Shown in pieces: positions 17,090 through 25,453 of a DNA stretch of 64,000 nt (within the stretch, counting starts at the first letter, position 1; every line of letters starts with the position of its first letter). The stretch covers positions 62,001-126,000 of the forward strand of contig CAZCSV010000005.1 in assembly GCA_964501535.1 (NCBI GenBank), read 5' to 3'. The notes beneath the pieces were generated by a model. It made no database searches. It was not told where the DNA came from and saw only the letters and a program-made list of their open reading frames with translations. This stretch comes from FEN-1279 sp964501535 (GTDB taxonomy: Bacteria; Bacteroidota; Ignavibacteria; Tepidaquicellales; Tepidaquicellaceae). The position numbers were made by a program, and so were the translations under genes.

Positions 17090-17479
17090 TTGAGGTTTCC
17101 GAAAGTTTTTAAAGATAAGAAATTCAGAGCGGCTGTGATAATATTTATCACAGCCGTTTGTATTTTAACGTTATACCTTCTAAATCCTGAAGTGTATACT
17201 TTTCATCCGCCCTGCTACTGGTACCTTATTACCGGAAAGCTGTGTCCGGGCTGCGGCGGGATAAGAGGGATGCATTATTTTCTGCACGGGGATTTCGCCG
17301 ATGCATTGAAATTTAATTTAATGCTGGTAATAGCGGTTCCCCTTGGCTTGTATTACCTGTTATCGCAATTTTCGATTTTATTTTTTAATAAACCCTTCCC
17401 GGACCTGATAAGCCTCAAAATTGTTTTCTATCCTGTCTTGTTCTTCGCAATCCTGTACTGGATATTAAGAAATGTATAG
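17090..17479 (+). CDS. DUF2752 membrane protein
   Basis: The 129-residue protein has the DUF2752 signature: HPPCYWYLITGKLCPGCGG followed by RGMHYFLHGDFADALKFN, with paired cysteines in CPGCGG, flanked by an N-terminal helix (about 12-30) and two C-terminal helices. Function is unknown; the CPGCG pair suggests metal or redox chemistry but this is a guess. The start is TTG at 17090, only 2 nt after the preceding stop; no ATG exists that keeps the first helix. The first residues MRFPK and their DNA (TTGAGGTTTCCGAAAG) closely match the start of the 31554 gene. Confidence 0.75.
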   Translation: MRFPKVFKDKKFRAAVIIFITAVCILTLYLLNPEVYTFHPPCYWYLITGKLCPGCGGIRGMHYFLHGDFADALKFNLMLVIAVPLGLYYLLSQFSILFFNKPFPDLISLKIVFYPVLFFAILYWILRNV

Positions 17480-17831
17480 ATATCAAAATTGCATAATAGA
17501 AAATAAAAAAAATTTATGGTAATGACTCCGTAGGAGTCAAATAACAGTAACAGTAAAATACTCTTCCTTGCTTGACTCCTTTAGGAGTCAAATATTATAA
17601 ATCTAAAATGAAAATTTATTGTTATTCGACTCCAAAAGGAGTCGTGACATTTATTATTAATAATAGCTACTGATATTAAACTCCTACGGAGTTTTTCTCT
17701 TAATTTATAATTAGTCATTTGATTTTCCATTCTTCTGACTTCCGAATTCGGAATCCTCTTTTTTGAGTATCAATTTTTAAATATAATCTGAATTTCATAT
17801 TAGTTATTTTTATATAAATTCATAAACAAAT
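17480..17831. repeat. Intergenic region with four TGACTCC/GGAGTCA palindromes
   Basis: The 352-bp gap has no gene. It holds four related hairpins: TGACTCC-GTA-GGAGTCA (17523-17539), TGACTCC-TTTA-GGAGTCA (17573-17590), CGACTCC-AAAA-GGAGTCG (17627-17644) and AAACTCC-TAC-GGAGTTT (17678-17694). The last is followed by TTTCTCT and could terminate the DUF gene trio. Stems are conserved while loops and flanks differ, as in a REP-like family. The remaining ~130 bp before prfA is A/T-rich without obvious structure. Confidence 0.82.
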
Positions 17832-18911
17832 ATGTTTGAAAAACTCGAAAAAGTAAAAGAGCGGTATTTTGAAATTGCCGAATTGTTGTCCAAGCCGGAA
17901 ACCATTAATGACCAGAAGGAATTTAAAAAACTTTCAAAGGAATACTCGGGTCTGACAGAAGTAGTGGAAACTTACGACCTGTACCGTGAAACGGAAAAAA
18001 ACATCGAAGAGAATAAAGCGCTTTTATACGAAAGTTCGGATACGGAGATGAAAGAGCTTGCAAAGGAGGAATCCGAAATTCTGGAAAATAGACGCACGGA
18101 GCTGGAATCGAAGATTAAGGAACTGCTCGTGCCGAAGGACCCGAACGATGACAAGAATGCTATTCTCGAAATACGAGCCGGTACGGGAGGAGACGAGGCA
18201 TCGCTTTTTGCGGCAGAGCTTTTCAGAATGTACAACAGGTATTTCGAGACGAAGGGTTGGAAGGTGGAACTTATAGATTATAACGAGTCCGCAATTCCGG
18301 GCGGACTGAAGGAAGTCGTGATGAACGTAATAAGCAAGGGTGCATACGGTGAGTTGAAATATGAAAGCGGTGTTCACCGTGTCCAGCGGGTTCCTAAAAC
18401 CGAAGCAAACGGAAGGGTGCACACTTCGGCGGCATCGGTGGCGGTTCTTCCCGAAGCGGAGGATTTCGAAATCGAAATAAACGAAAACGATTTGAAAATA
18501 GATGTGTTCCGTTCAGGCGGTGCGGGAGGGCAGAATGTGAATAAAGTGGAAACCGCTATCCGCATCACGCACATACCGACGGGCATTGTTGTGCAGTGCC
18601 AGGACGAACGCTCGCAGTTAAAAAATAAACTGAAAGCAATGAAGGTTCTCCGCTCGCGGCTCTACGAGCTCGAGCTTGAGAAACGCGACAAGGAAACCTC
18701 CGACAAGAGAAAGCAGATGGTGAAATCGGGCGACAGGAGCGATAAAATCAGGACATACAATTTTCCCCAGAACCGTCTGACCGACCACAGGATTGGTTTG
18801 ACGCTTTACAATCTCACCGACGTAATGGAAGGCGATATAGAGGAGATAATAGATAAACTAAAAACCGCCGACAGGGCGGCACGTCTTGCCGATGCACAGG
18901 GAATAGAATAA
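17832..18911 (+). CDS. prfA: Peptide chain release factor 1
   Basis: RF1 reads UAA and UAG stop codons and triggers peptide release. The 359-residue protein is full length and has the catalytic GGQ in SGGAGGQNVNKVETA near residue 236, and the tripeptide anticodon of class PxT as P-K-T in RVPKTEANGRVHTS, which distinguishes RF1 from RF2 (SPF). The N-terminal coiled-coil domain occupies the first ~100 residues. The ATG at 17832 starts the usual MFEKLEKVKERY. It is not followed by prmC, which commonly follows prfA; a 9-bp repeat array lies downstream instead. Confidence 0.97.
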   Translation: MFEKLEKVKERYFEIAELLSKPETINDQKEFKKLSKEYSGLTEVVETYDLYRETEKNIEENKALLYESSDTEMKELAKEESEILENRRTELESKIKELLVPKDPNDDKNAILEIRAGTGGDEASLFAAELFRMYNRYFETKGWKVELIDYNESAIPGGLKEVVMNVISKGAYGELKYESGVHRVQRVPKTEANGRVHTSAASVAVLPEAEDFEIEINENDLKIDVFRSGGAGGQNVNKVETAIRITHIPTGIVVQCQDERSQLKNKLKAMKVLRSRLYELELEKRDKETSDKRKQMVKSGDRSDKIRTYNFPQNRLTDHRIGLTLYNLTDVMEGDIEEIIDKLKTADRAARLADAQGIE

Positions 18912-18996
18912 AATCCTTTACCGTGCGAAAGTAAGTATTCGTAAGGCATATGCGAATCCCACAGCCTGCTCCTTATTGTTGTTATTATTACCCACC

Positions 18997-19085
18997 AAAC
19001 CTTATAACTTGACAAACTTTACAAACTTGACAAACTTTATAAACTTGATAAACTTGATAAACTTTACAAACTTGACAAACTTGAC
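18997..19085. repeat. 9-bp tandem array, about ten AAACTTGAY-type units
   Basis: Ten consecutive units of 8-9 bp read AAACTTGAC, AAACTTTAC, AAACTTGAT or AAACTTTAT, with almost no interruption. The array is downstream of prfA and about 105 bp upstream of the glycyl radical enzyme. It is the same family as at 2208, 28431, 38530 and 38981. A separate short direct repeat (CAGTAGT/CAGTCAGTAGT) occurs at about 19139-19165. Confidence 0.88.
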
Positions 19086-19190
19086 ACCTACTTTTTCATT
19101 CATTTTTTCCCTTTCATAATTTAGGTATATTTGAAGAGCAGTAGTTAGCAGTCAGTAGTCAGTAGATTAAAAAACAAAAATCTTCAAAAT

Positions 19191-21674
19191 ATGCAGTTCA
19201 GCAAAAAGGAAATTACATCGAAGCCTTCGACGGAGAGGGTGAATTTTATACGCAACAGATATTTAAGCGAGCCGCTTTTCATAGATTCGGAATACATAAA
19301 ATATTACACCGAGTCGCACTCGAATACGGACGGATACAACGTATTGGAGCGCCGTGCGGAATGCCATTCGTACGCACTGGAGAGGCTGACTCCCGTAATC
19401 CGCGAGAAGGATTTGCTGGTCGGCAGTAAGACGCGTTACGTTCGCGGAGCGATACCATACTGCAATTACGCCTCGAGATATATTTTACGGGAGTTCAAAA
19501 ACGAGGAAGCGGAGGCGCAGGATGCCGTGACTGATATAGGCGAAGGCGGCGGAATTGCGAAGGCGAGGCAGATTGCCGAAGAGGGCGACTTTGAATTTTT
19601 CTGCAAGAAGTATCTGATAGCGAAAGATGACAAGCACGTATTAAAGGAATCGGCGGAATATTTTCTCGGCAAGAGCATGCAGGATGTAGGCGATGCTTTA
19701 TGGAAGAGGGTTTTCGAGCAGGCGGAATACATTGACAACGGCTGGCGTGCGGGACTTTACACCGCGCCTCACGACCCCGCACCCGAAGGAAGATACGTGT
19801 TGGATTACGAGACTGCGCTGGAACAGGGTTTGAACGGAATAATCGGGAGGGTAAAGGATAAGATAAAAAATACTCAGGTAACGGATTTCAAATCTGCGGA
19901 GAAAATTTATTTCTGGCGTGCGGGAATAAGGACGCTCGAAGCAACGATTAAGTGGGCGGAGAATTACGGCAGGAACGCGGAAGAGCTTGCATCGGAGGAA
20001 AAGGATTCAAAGAGGAAAAAGGAACTGCTGGATATTGCGGAGAGATGCAAGTACGTGCCGGCTAACAAGCCGAGGAATTTCCGCGATGCGATTCAGATGT
20101 TCTGGTTTATTTATCTTGCGGGTCATATCGAAGGAGCGCATCTGGGATATTCGCCGGGGAGATTCGACCGCTATATGTATCCCTATTACAAAGCGGATAA
20201 GGATGCAGGCGGAATAACAGACGGGGAAGTTCTGGAACTGCTCGAGCTTTTACGCGTGAAGATGACGGAAATAGAATACGTGGCGTCGTTTTCCTGGGCG
20301 GGACTCGGCTCGGGGAATCTTTTTCAGAATATGATTTTAGGCGGACTGGACGAGAAGGGGCACAGGGGCGACAACGAGCTTTCGCTCCTTGTGATGCAGG
20401 CGGCGATAAACTGTCAGACGACACAGCCGACTCTTTCGGTTTGGTATGACGATTCGCTGAGCGAGGAATTTCTGCTAAAGGCAATCGAGTGCGTTAAGAC
20501 GGGATGCGGTTTTCCCGCGTGGTTTAACCTGAAGGTCTTCATACAGCACGAGCTTCAGAAATCAAAACTGCCCGTGCCGACGATAAGGAAATACGCGGCG
20601 ATGGGCGGATGCACCGAGCCGACTATAGAAGGTATGAGTTACGGAATAGTGCAAGCGGGATTTATAAATCACGGAAAGCTTTTCGAGCTGGCGCTTAACG
20701 GCGGAATGGATCCGAGAACCGGAATACAGTTCGACGAAACGGAAGTTCCGAATAACTATGAAGAACTTTATGCGGCGTATAAATTTCATCTGCGGAATGC
20801 CATACGCAACTGGCAGAGGTACTGGAACTACGCAATGTCGGCTCACAGGCAAACTTGCAATCTGATTTTTTCATCGGTGCTTGTACGGGACTGCATAGAG
20901 CGAGGTCTTTCTCTCGACGACGGCGGGGCGGTATGCAACGGCACACCGACCACACTCAGTTCGGGAATGGTAAACATTGTAAATTCTTTAGCGGTAGTGA
21001 AGAAGCTTGTAGATGAAGAGAAATTTGTTACGATGGAAGAGCTGAGGAACGCGACGCTTAAAAACTGGGAAGGATACGATAAATTAAGGAGCAAGGCACT
21101 TGCGGTTCCGAAGTGGGGAAACAACGATGACTATGCGGATAAGATTTACGAAGATTTATTCGATACGTATTGCGATTACGTTGCCGAGCAGAACAATTAT
21201 CTCGGCGAGCCGTACGACCCGTCTATGCTGGCAATCAGCACTCACGCACCTTTCGGTAAGGTGTGCGGTGCTACACCGGACGGAAGGTTTTCGGGCGAGA
21301 CGCTATGCGACGGTGTGACATCGCCGTTCCCGGGAACGGACACACACGGGCCTCTTGCGGTTTTATTATCGGCGGGAAAGATAGACCATTCGCGGATTCG
21401 CGGAGGACTGCATAATATGAAATTCCATCCTTCGGCTTTGAGGGGAATACAGGGCTCGAAAAAATTGTTGAGCCTGATAAAGACATATTTCGATACGCTT
21501 GGTTTCCAGATACAATTCAATGTAGTCGACAGTGAAATACTTCGCGATGCACAGTCGCATCCGGAGAAATACAGAGATTTGATAGTGAGGGTAGCGGGGT
21601 TCAGCGCGTTTTTTGTTGAGCTTGGTAAAACAATACAGGATGAAATAATTCGCAGAACGGAGCATAATATATGA
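19191..21674 (+). CDS. Glycyl radical enzyme, dehydratase/decarboxylase/lyase type, substrate unknown
   Basis: The 827-residue protein belongs to the pyruvate formate-lyase superfamily. The active-site cysteine is Cys474 in AAMGGCTEPTIEG, a single Cys followed by T-E (Glu476), the pattern of the dehydratase, C-N and C-S lyase and decarboxylase branches rather than the Cys-Cys of PFL. The glycyl radical site is Gly803 in RVAGFSAFFVELG, 25 residues from the C-terminus, with Phe instead of the more usual Tyr after it. FINHGKLFELALNGGMDPRTG follows the active site as in choline lyase and glycerol dehydratase. The N-terminal part (for example VRGAIPYCNYASRYI) is not one I can match to a characterised subfamily. 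The activase overlaps the stop codon, so the pair forms a complete oxygen-sensitive system. Confidence 0.9.
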   Translation: MQFSKKEITSKPSTERVNFIRNRYLSEPLFIDSEYIKYYTESHSNTDGYNVLERRAECHSYALERLTPVIREKDLLVGSKTRYVRGAIPYCNYASRYILREFKNEEAEAQDAVTDIGEGGGIAKARQIAEEGDFEFFCKKYLIAKDDKHVLKESAEYFLGKSMQDVGDALWKRVFEQAEYIDNGWRAGLYTAPHDPAPEGRYVLDYETALEQGLNGIIGRVKDKIKNTQVTDFKSAEKIYFWRAGIRTLEATIKWAENYGRNAEELASEEKDSKRKKELLDIAERCKYVPANKPRNFRDAIQMFWFIYLAGHIEGAHLGYSPGRFDRYMYPYYKADKDAGGITDGEVLELLELLRVKMTEIEYVASFSWAGLGSGNLFQNMILGGLDEKGHRGDNELSLLVMQAAINCQTTQPTLSVWYDDSLSEEFLLKAIECVKTGCGFPAWFNLKVFIQHELQKSKLPVPTIRKYAAMGGCTEPTIEGMSYGIVQAGFINHGKLFELALNGGMDPRTGIQFDETEVPNNYEELYAAYKFHLRNAIRNWQRYWNYAMSAHRQTCNLIFSSVLVRDCIERGLSLDDGGAVCNGTPTTLSSGMVNIVNSLAVVKKLVDEEKFVTMEELRNATLKNWEGYDKLRSKALAVPKWGNNDDYADKIYEDLFDTYCDYVAEQNNYLGEPYDPSMLAISTHAPFGKVCGATPDGRFSGETLCDGVTSPFPGTDTHGPLAVLLSAGKIDHSRIRGGLHNMKFHPSALRGIQGSKKLLSLIKTYFDTLGFQIQFNVVDSEILRDAQSHPEKYRDLIVRVAGFSAFFVELGKTIQDEIIRRTEHNI

Positions 21675-22588
21675 CAAATCATCATGCTCACATATTCGAC
21701 ATACAGGATTTATCTGTTCAGGACGGACCGGGTATTAGGACTACAGTTTTCATGAAGGGCTGTCCTCTCGAGTGCAGATGGTGTTCGAATCCTGAAGGAC
21801 AGAAGTTACATCCGGAGCTGATGCACATCAGCGGTTTATGCAACAGGACATACAAGTGCGTATCGGTATGTCCTTACGGTGCGGTACAAAAGACAGACGG
21901 GAGCTATCCGCAGTTCGACCGGGATAAATGCAAGGATTGCGAAAGCAGGGAATGCACAGACGCGTGTCCTTCGCGTGCATTGAAATTTGTGGGGAGAAAT
22001 ATTAGCGTCGAGGATTTAATAAAGAGAATAAAGCCGAACTTATCATTTTACAAAAACTCTTTAGGCGGAGTGACTTTTTCGGGAGGAGAGCCGTTTTTAC
22101 AGACGGATTTTATTAAAGAATTTATAAACAGGACATCGTCATTCGGTTTATCGGTTGGGGTAGAGACATGCGGGATGTATGACGGGGACGAGGTAAGTGA
22201 GATTGCAGATAAAATCGAGTTCTTTTATTTCGATATAAAGTGCATGGACGGGAATTTACATAAAGAAGTTACCGGAAGTTCGAACGAAAAAATTTTAGAG
22301 AACCTGAAAAGTCTTGCGGAAAATTATAGCAAAAATGTTATTGTATCGATACCGATTATTCCCGGGATGAACGATACGGAAATCAACATAAAGTCGATAG
22401 CGGATTTCAGCAGGGAAAACGGAATCAGATACATCCGTCTGATTGCATATCATTCCCTCGGAGAAAGCAAGTATTATTATTTAGGCAGGGAATATCTGAT
22501 GGACAAGAATTTAGCTGTTTCACAAAATCATTTAAATAATTTAAAGAGTATAGTTGAATCTTTAGGAATCTATTGTAATATTGAATGA
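21671..22588 (+). CDS. Glycyl-radical enzyme activating protein (radical SAM)
   Basis: This 305-residue radical SAM protein abstracts hydrogen from the partner enzyme's glycine. It has CPLECRWC (Cys31, 35, 38) for the SAM-binding 4Fe-4S cluster, preceded by DGPGIRTTVFMKG. A ferredoxin-like insert with two further cysteine sets follows (CNRTYKCVSVCP and CKDCESRECTDACP), as in activases of dehydratases and lyases but not of classical PflA. TFSGGEPFLQ and a VETCG motif follow. Its ATG overlaps the upstream stop (ATGA), indicating tight coupling. The spacing between the three Fe-S regions looks normal. Confidence 0.94.
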   Translation: MTNHHAHIFDIQDLSVQDGPGIRTTVFMKGCPLECRWCSNPEGQKLHPELMHISGLCNRTYKCVSVCPYGAVQKTDGSYPQFDRDKCKDCESRECTDACPSRALKFVGRNISVEDLIKRIKPNLSFYKNSLGGVTFSGGEPFLQTDFIKEFINRTSSFGLSVGVETCGMYDGDEVSEIADKIEFFYFDIKCMDGNLHKEVTGSSNEKILENLKSLAENYSKNVIVSIPIIPGMNDTEINIKSIADFSRENGIRYIRLIAYHSLGESKYYYLGREYLMDKNLAVSQNHLNNLKSIVESLGIYCNIE

Positions 22589-22719
22589 TATTCCGATTTA
22601 ATTTAAAAATAACCGTAATTTCATAAAAGATATTTTCTGATGAAATTCATTTCACTCAAGTTCACGTATTCTTAGAAAACGTAAAAAATGTACGGTAACT
22701 ACGTATGCATATCTTGTTG

Positions 22720-22748
22720 TTGATTAGGATTAATTAATTCACTATTTT
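22720..22748 (+). promoter_or_regulatory. Promoter for the 22768-25341 exported-protein unit
   Basis: TTGATT (22720-22725), 17 bp, TATTTT (22743-22748). The ATG at 22768 lies 19 bp further on, giving a very short leader. The 179-bp gap after the activase (22589-22767) contains nothing else I can identify. Confidence 0.5.
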
Positions 22749-22767
22749 TATGTAAAAATAAATTATT

Positions 22768-23151
22768 ATGAGAATAAAAAATATTGTCTTAAAGTCAATA
22801 CTTTTTGGATTGTTGTTTTGGCTTCCGTTTTTAGGGAATGAATGTACCAAGCTCGAATCGACAAACAGCATTTTCGGCTCATGGAAGCTTGTAAAGATGA
22901 CGGGAAACGCACAGGATGTTTGTCTGGGAGAGATTGTGGATTTTCAGTCAAACGGCAATGCCACACTAACATGTCCGGGTGAGACTCCGGTTCAAAGGAC
23001 ATTTACATATTCAGGAAACATTCTTACTTATACGACAAACAATCTGAGTTACGATGTAGAGTTTAATGTTCAGAACAATATTCAGAAAATGGTACTCAGC
23101 GGTAGGAACGGAGTGGACAGGGAATTAACATACGATCAAATCTCAAAATAA
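22768..23151 (+). CDS. Small exported protein, lipocalin-like domain
   Basis: The 127-residue product has an N-terminal hydrophobic signal (about 1-22). The mature part begins FGSWKLVKMTG and runs as regular beta strands (VDFQSNGNATLTC, RTFTYSGNILTY, LSYDVEFNV, ELTYDQI), a pattern of the small lipocalin-like proteins common in Bacteroidota. Cysteine 27 follows GNE, which does not match a lipobox, so lipidation is doubtful. Three cysteines in total could form a disulfide. It begins a unit with the T9SS metalloprotease (18 bp downstream), whose inhibitor or partner it might be; that is only a positional guess. Confidence 0.65.
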   Translation: MRIKNIVLKSILFGLLFWLPFLGNECTKLESTNSIFGSWKLVKMTGNAQDVCLGEIVDFQSNGNATLTCPGETPVQRTFTYSGNILTYTTNNLSYDVEFNVQNNIQKMVLSGRNGVDRELTYDQISK

Positions 23152-23169
23152 AAAAAAAATAAATTCAAA

Positions 23170-24879
23170 ATGAAAATAAAATATTCTCCATTTATATTTA
23201 TAGCCTTAATAGTAGTACTTGGTTTTCTTGGGAATTCATTTTTAAGTAATGAAACGGGAAACGAGATAAAGGTAAGTTTTCCAAAGCCGATAAAGAGTGT
23301 AAAAGAATTAATAGCAGAAAAAAAAGCGGCAGGGAAATTCGAAAATGTAAAATTATTTGACATAAAAGCCACAGATGGAAAGAGTCAGGATTTACAGAAC
23401 CGAGTAAAATCTTTTGTGCTATTGAGTCTTAAGAAAGAAAACATATCCGGTTTGCTGAATGAACAAAAAGAAAATATTATTTTTGAGATCCCCGTATCGG
23501 AAAACAAGATTTTAAGTTTGGAGCTTACGAAAATCCCCGTTCTTTCGGACAAGTTCGAAGTGAATTTAATAACGGAAAGAGGTATTGTCCCGTTCAGCTA
23601 CAAGCCCGGAGTATATTACAGGGGGATAGTGAAAGGGAATAGCAACTCTGCCGTATCGGTAAGTATTTTTGAAAATTCCGTTGCAGGAATTATATCGGAT
23701 GAGACGGGAAACTACAATTTAGGAGTGTTAGAGGGGGATAAGAGCGGAGAGAGTTATATATTTTACAACGAAAAGGATTTAGTTAAGAAGAATGAATTCA
23801 AGTGCAACGTTGATGATAACGGAAAGATGAGAATAAAAAATAATTATCAGGGAGGAAACGGTAATACAGACGGTATCAATGCGCGTCAGCCGGTAGATGT
23901 TTTTTTTGTTGCCGATTATCAGATGTACCTTGATTTTAACAATAATACGTCGAATGTAACGAATTATATTACCTCTGTATTTAATGAGGTTGCAACGATT
24001 TATCAGAACGAATTTCTGCCGGTTCAGATTTCCTCCGTTTCTGTTTACACCACTCCTGACCCTTACAGGAACTTGCATAATTCTTATAATATTCTGACTT
24101 TATTCGGTGAAAACACAAAGGACAATTTCACGGGTGATTTAGCTCATTTGCTTACGACCAGGGATGAAAATTTCGGAGGCATTTCCTGGGTAAATTCGCT
24201 CTGTGCATCATACAATCCTTATGACCATTCGGGAAGGTTCTCATTCAGCGGAATAGAAACCAGCTACAATCCTTTTCCGACATATTCATGGACTGTATCG
24301 GTTATAGCACACGAGATGGGACACAGCTTTGGTTCACAGCACACGCACGCCTGCGTTTGGCCTATTACTCAGTATACGATAGGGCAGATTGATTCCTGTT
24401 ACTCATCGTCAGAGAGCTGTACGAGTGTAACGAGGGCAAACAGCAACGGTACATTGATGAGTTACTGTCATTTAAACGGGGCGATAAATTTATATTTAGG
24501 TTTCGGTCCGATGCCGGGTGATACTATTCGTTTAAGGTACAATCAGTGCGACAGGTTCGGACCGGTAATCAACTCTTCGGAATTACCGACAAATTTTCAG
24601 CTTGACCAGAATTTTCCGAATCCTTTCAATCCTGCCACCACAATAAGTTTTGCCGTTCCTCAGGATGCATACATAACGATTAGAGTATATGACATAGCGG
24701 GCAGGGAGACAGCGGAATTAATAAACAACAAGTTTTATTCGAGGGGCTATCAAAATATTTTATTCAATTCCTCACAGTTTAATTTACCGAGCGGTGTATA
24801 TTTTTACAAATTAATTGCTTCGGGCAGCGGTTCGGGAAATATTTTCACGCAAGTCAGGAAAATGGTTTTGTTAAAATGA
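23170..24879 (+). CDS. Secreted zinc metalloprotease with T9SS sorting domain
   Basis: The 569-residue protein has a signal peptide, a propeptide-like region with acidic and lysine-rich stretches, and a reprolysin/M12B-like metalloprotease domain with HEMGHSFGSQH (His381, Glu382, His385, His391) and a downstream Met-turn GTLMSYCHLNG. Cysteines flanking the active site should form disulfides. The C-terminus, from LDQNFPNPFNPATTISF near residue 483 to VRKMVLLK, is a T9SS type A sorting domain with SGVYFYKLIA, so the enzyme is exported across the outer membrane and probably attached to the cell surface or released. It lies between two small exported proteins in one operon. Confidence 0.92.
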   Translation: MKIKYSPFIFIALIVVLGFLGNSFLSNETGNEIKVSFPKPIKSVKELIAEKKAAGKFENVKLFDIKATDGKSQDLQNRVKSFVLLSLKKENISGLLNEQKENIIFEIPVSENKILSLELTKIPVLSDKFEVNLITERGIVPFSYKPGVYYRGIVKGNSNSAVSVSIFENSVAGIISDETGNYNLGVLEGDKSGESYIFYNEKDLVKKNEFKCNVDDNGKMRIKNNYQGGNGNTDGINARQPVDVFFVADYQMYLDFNNNTSNVTNYITSVFNEVATIYQNEFLPVQISSVSVYTTPDPYRNLHNSYNILTLFGENTKDNFTGDLAHLLTTRDENFGGISWVNSLCASYNPYDHSGRFSFSGIETSYNPFPTYSWTVSVIAHEMGHSFGSQHTHACVWPITQYTIGQIDSCYSSSESCTSVTRANSNGTLMSYCHLNGAINLYLGFGPMPGDTIRLRYNQCDRFGPVINSSELPTNFQLDQNFPNPFNPATTISFAVPQDAYITIRVYDIAGRETAELINNKFYSRGYQNILFNSSQFNLPSGVYFYKLIASGSGSGNIFTQVRKMVLLK

Positions 24880-24891
24880 TTTAAAAATATT

Positions 24892-25341
24892 ATGAAAAAT
24901 ATATATTTTCTTTTTCTGTTAACAATTTTGTATTATTTAAGTCAGGCAGCGGGCTGTGCATCTTCCGGCACGACGGAGTTGTGCAGGGAGTTGATATACG
25001 GAAAATATTATTACACGATGTCGGATTCACTGGACAATAAACTACTGGAGGGGGTGATAAACGTTTCGGACTGCGAGGGAAACAAAATCGGCGGGACATA
25101 TTCAAAAGATAAATTGTACGTAGATGATTTTCCGGGTTATACATCCATGCAGGGATTTTTCAGCGGAACTATAGATATAAAAGGGAAGAAAGCTAATATA
25201 AATACGAATCCGAAGATTGCGGATAATAATATCTTTATTAGTATTGAAATTAACAAAGAATCGCTGACGGGTAAATGGACTTTTTCAACAATGAGAGGCA
25301 AAATTGGGAACGGAAAATTTTCCGCGGTGAAAGTGAAATAA
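24892..25341 (+). CDS. Small lipoprotein of unknown function
   Basis: The 149-residue product has a signal peptide with lipobox QAAGC (lipidated Cys22), followed by ASSGTTELC. The mature domain is short and strand-rich (GVINVSDCEGNKIGGTY, FFSGTIDIKGKK, NIFISIEINKESLTGKW) with cysteines at about 31 and 61, possibly one disulfide. The gene is 12 bp after the metalloprotease stop and is probably co-transcribed. Nothing in the sequence identifies a function; a lipocalin- or calycin-like fold is possible. Confidence 0.65.
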   Translation: MKNIYFLFLLTILYYLSQAAGCASSGTTELCRELIYGKYYYTMSDSLDNKLLEGVINVSDCEGNKIGGTYSKDKLYVDDFPGYTSMQGFFSGTIDIKGKKANINTNPKIADNNIFISIEINKESLTGKWTFSTMRGKIGNGKFSAVKVK

Positions 25342-25453
25342 ATAGATGTATTAATACAAAGCAGAAAAAAACATTTTAATGCTCACATATAACAGGATTC
25401 TATATTGTCTGACCCCTGATACTACAAAAAAAATTTTCTAACGTTCCGGAATT

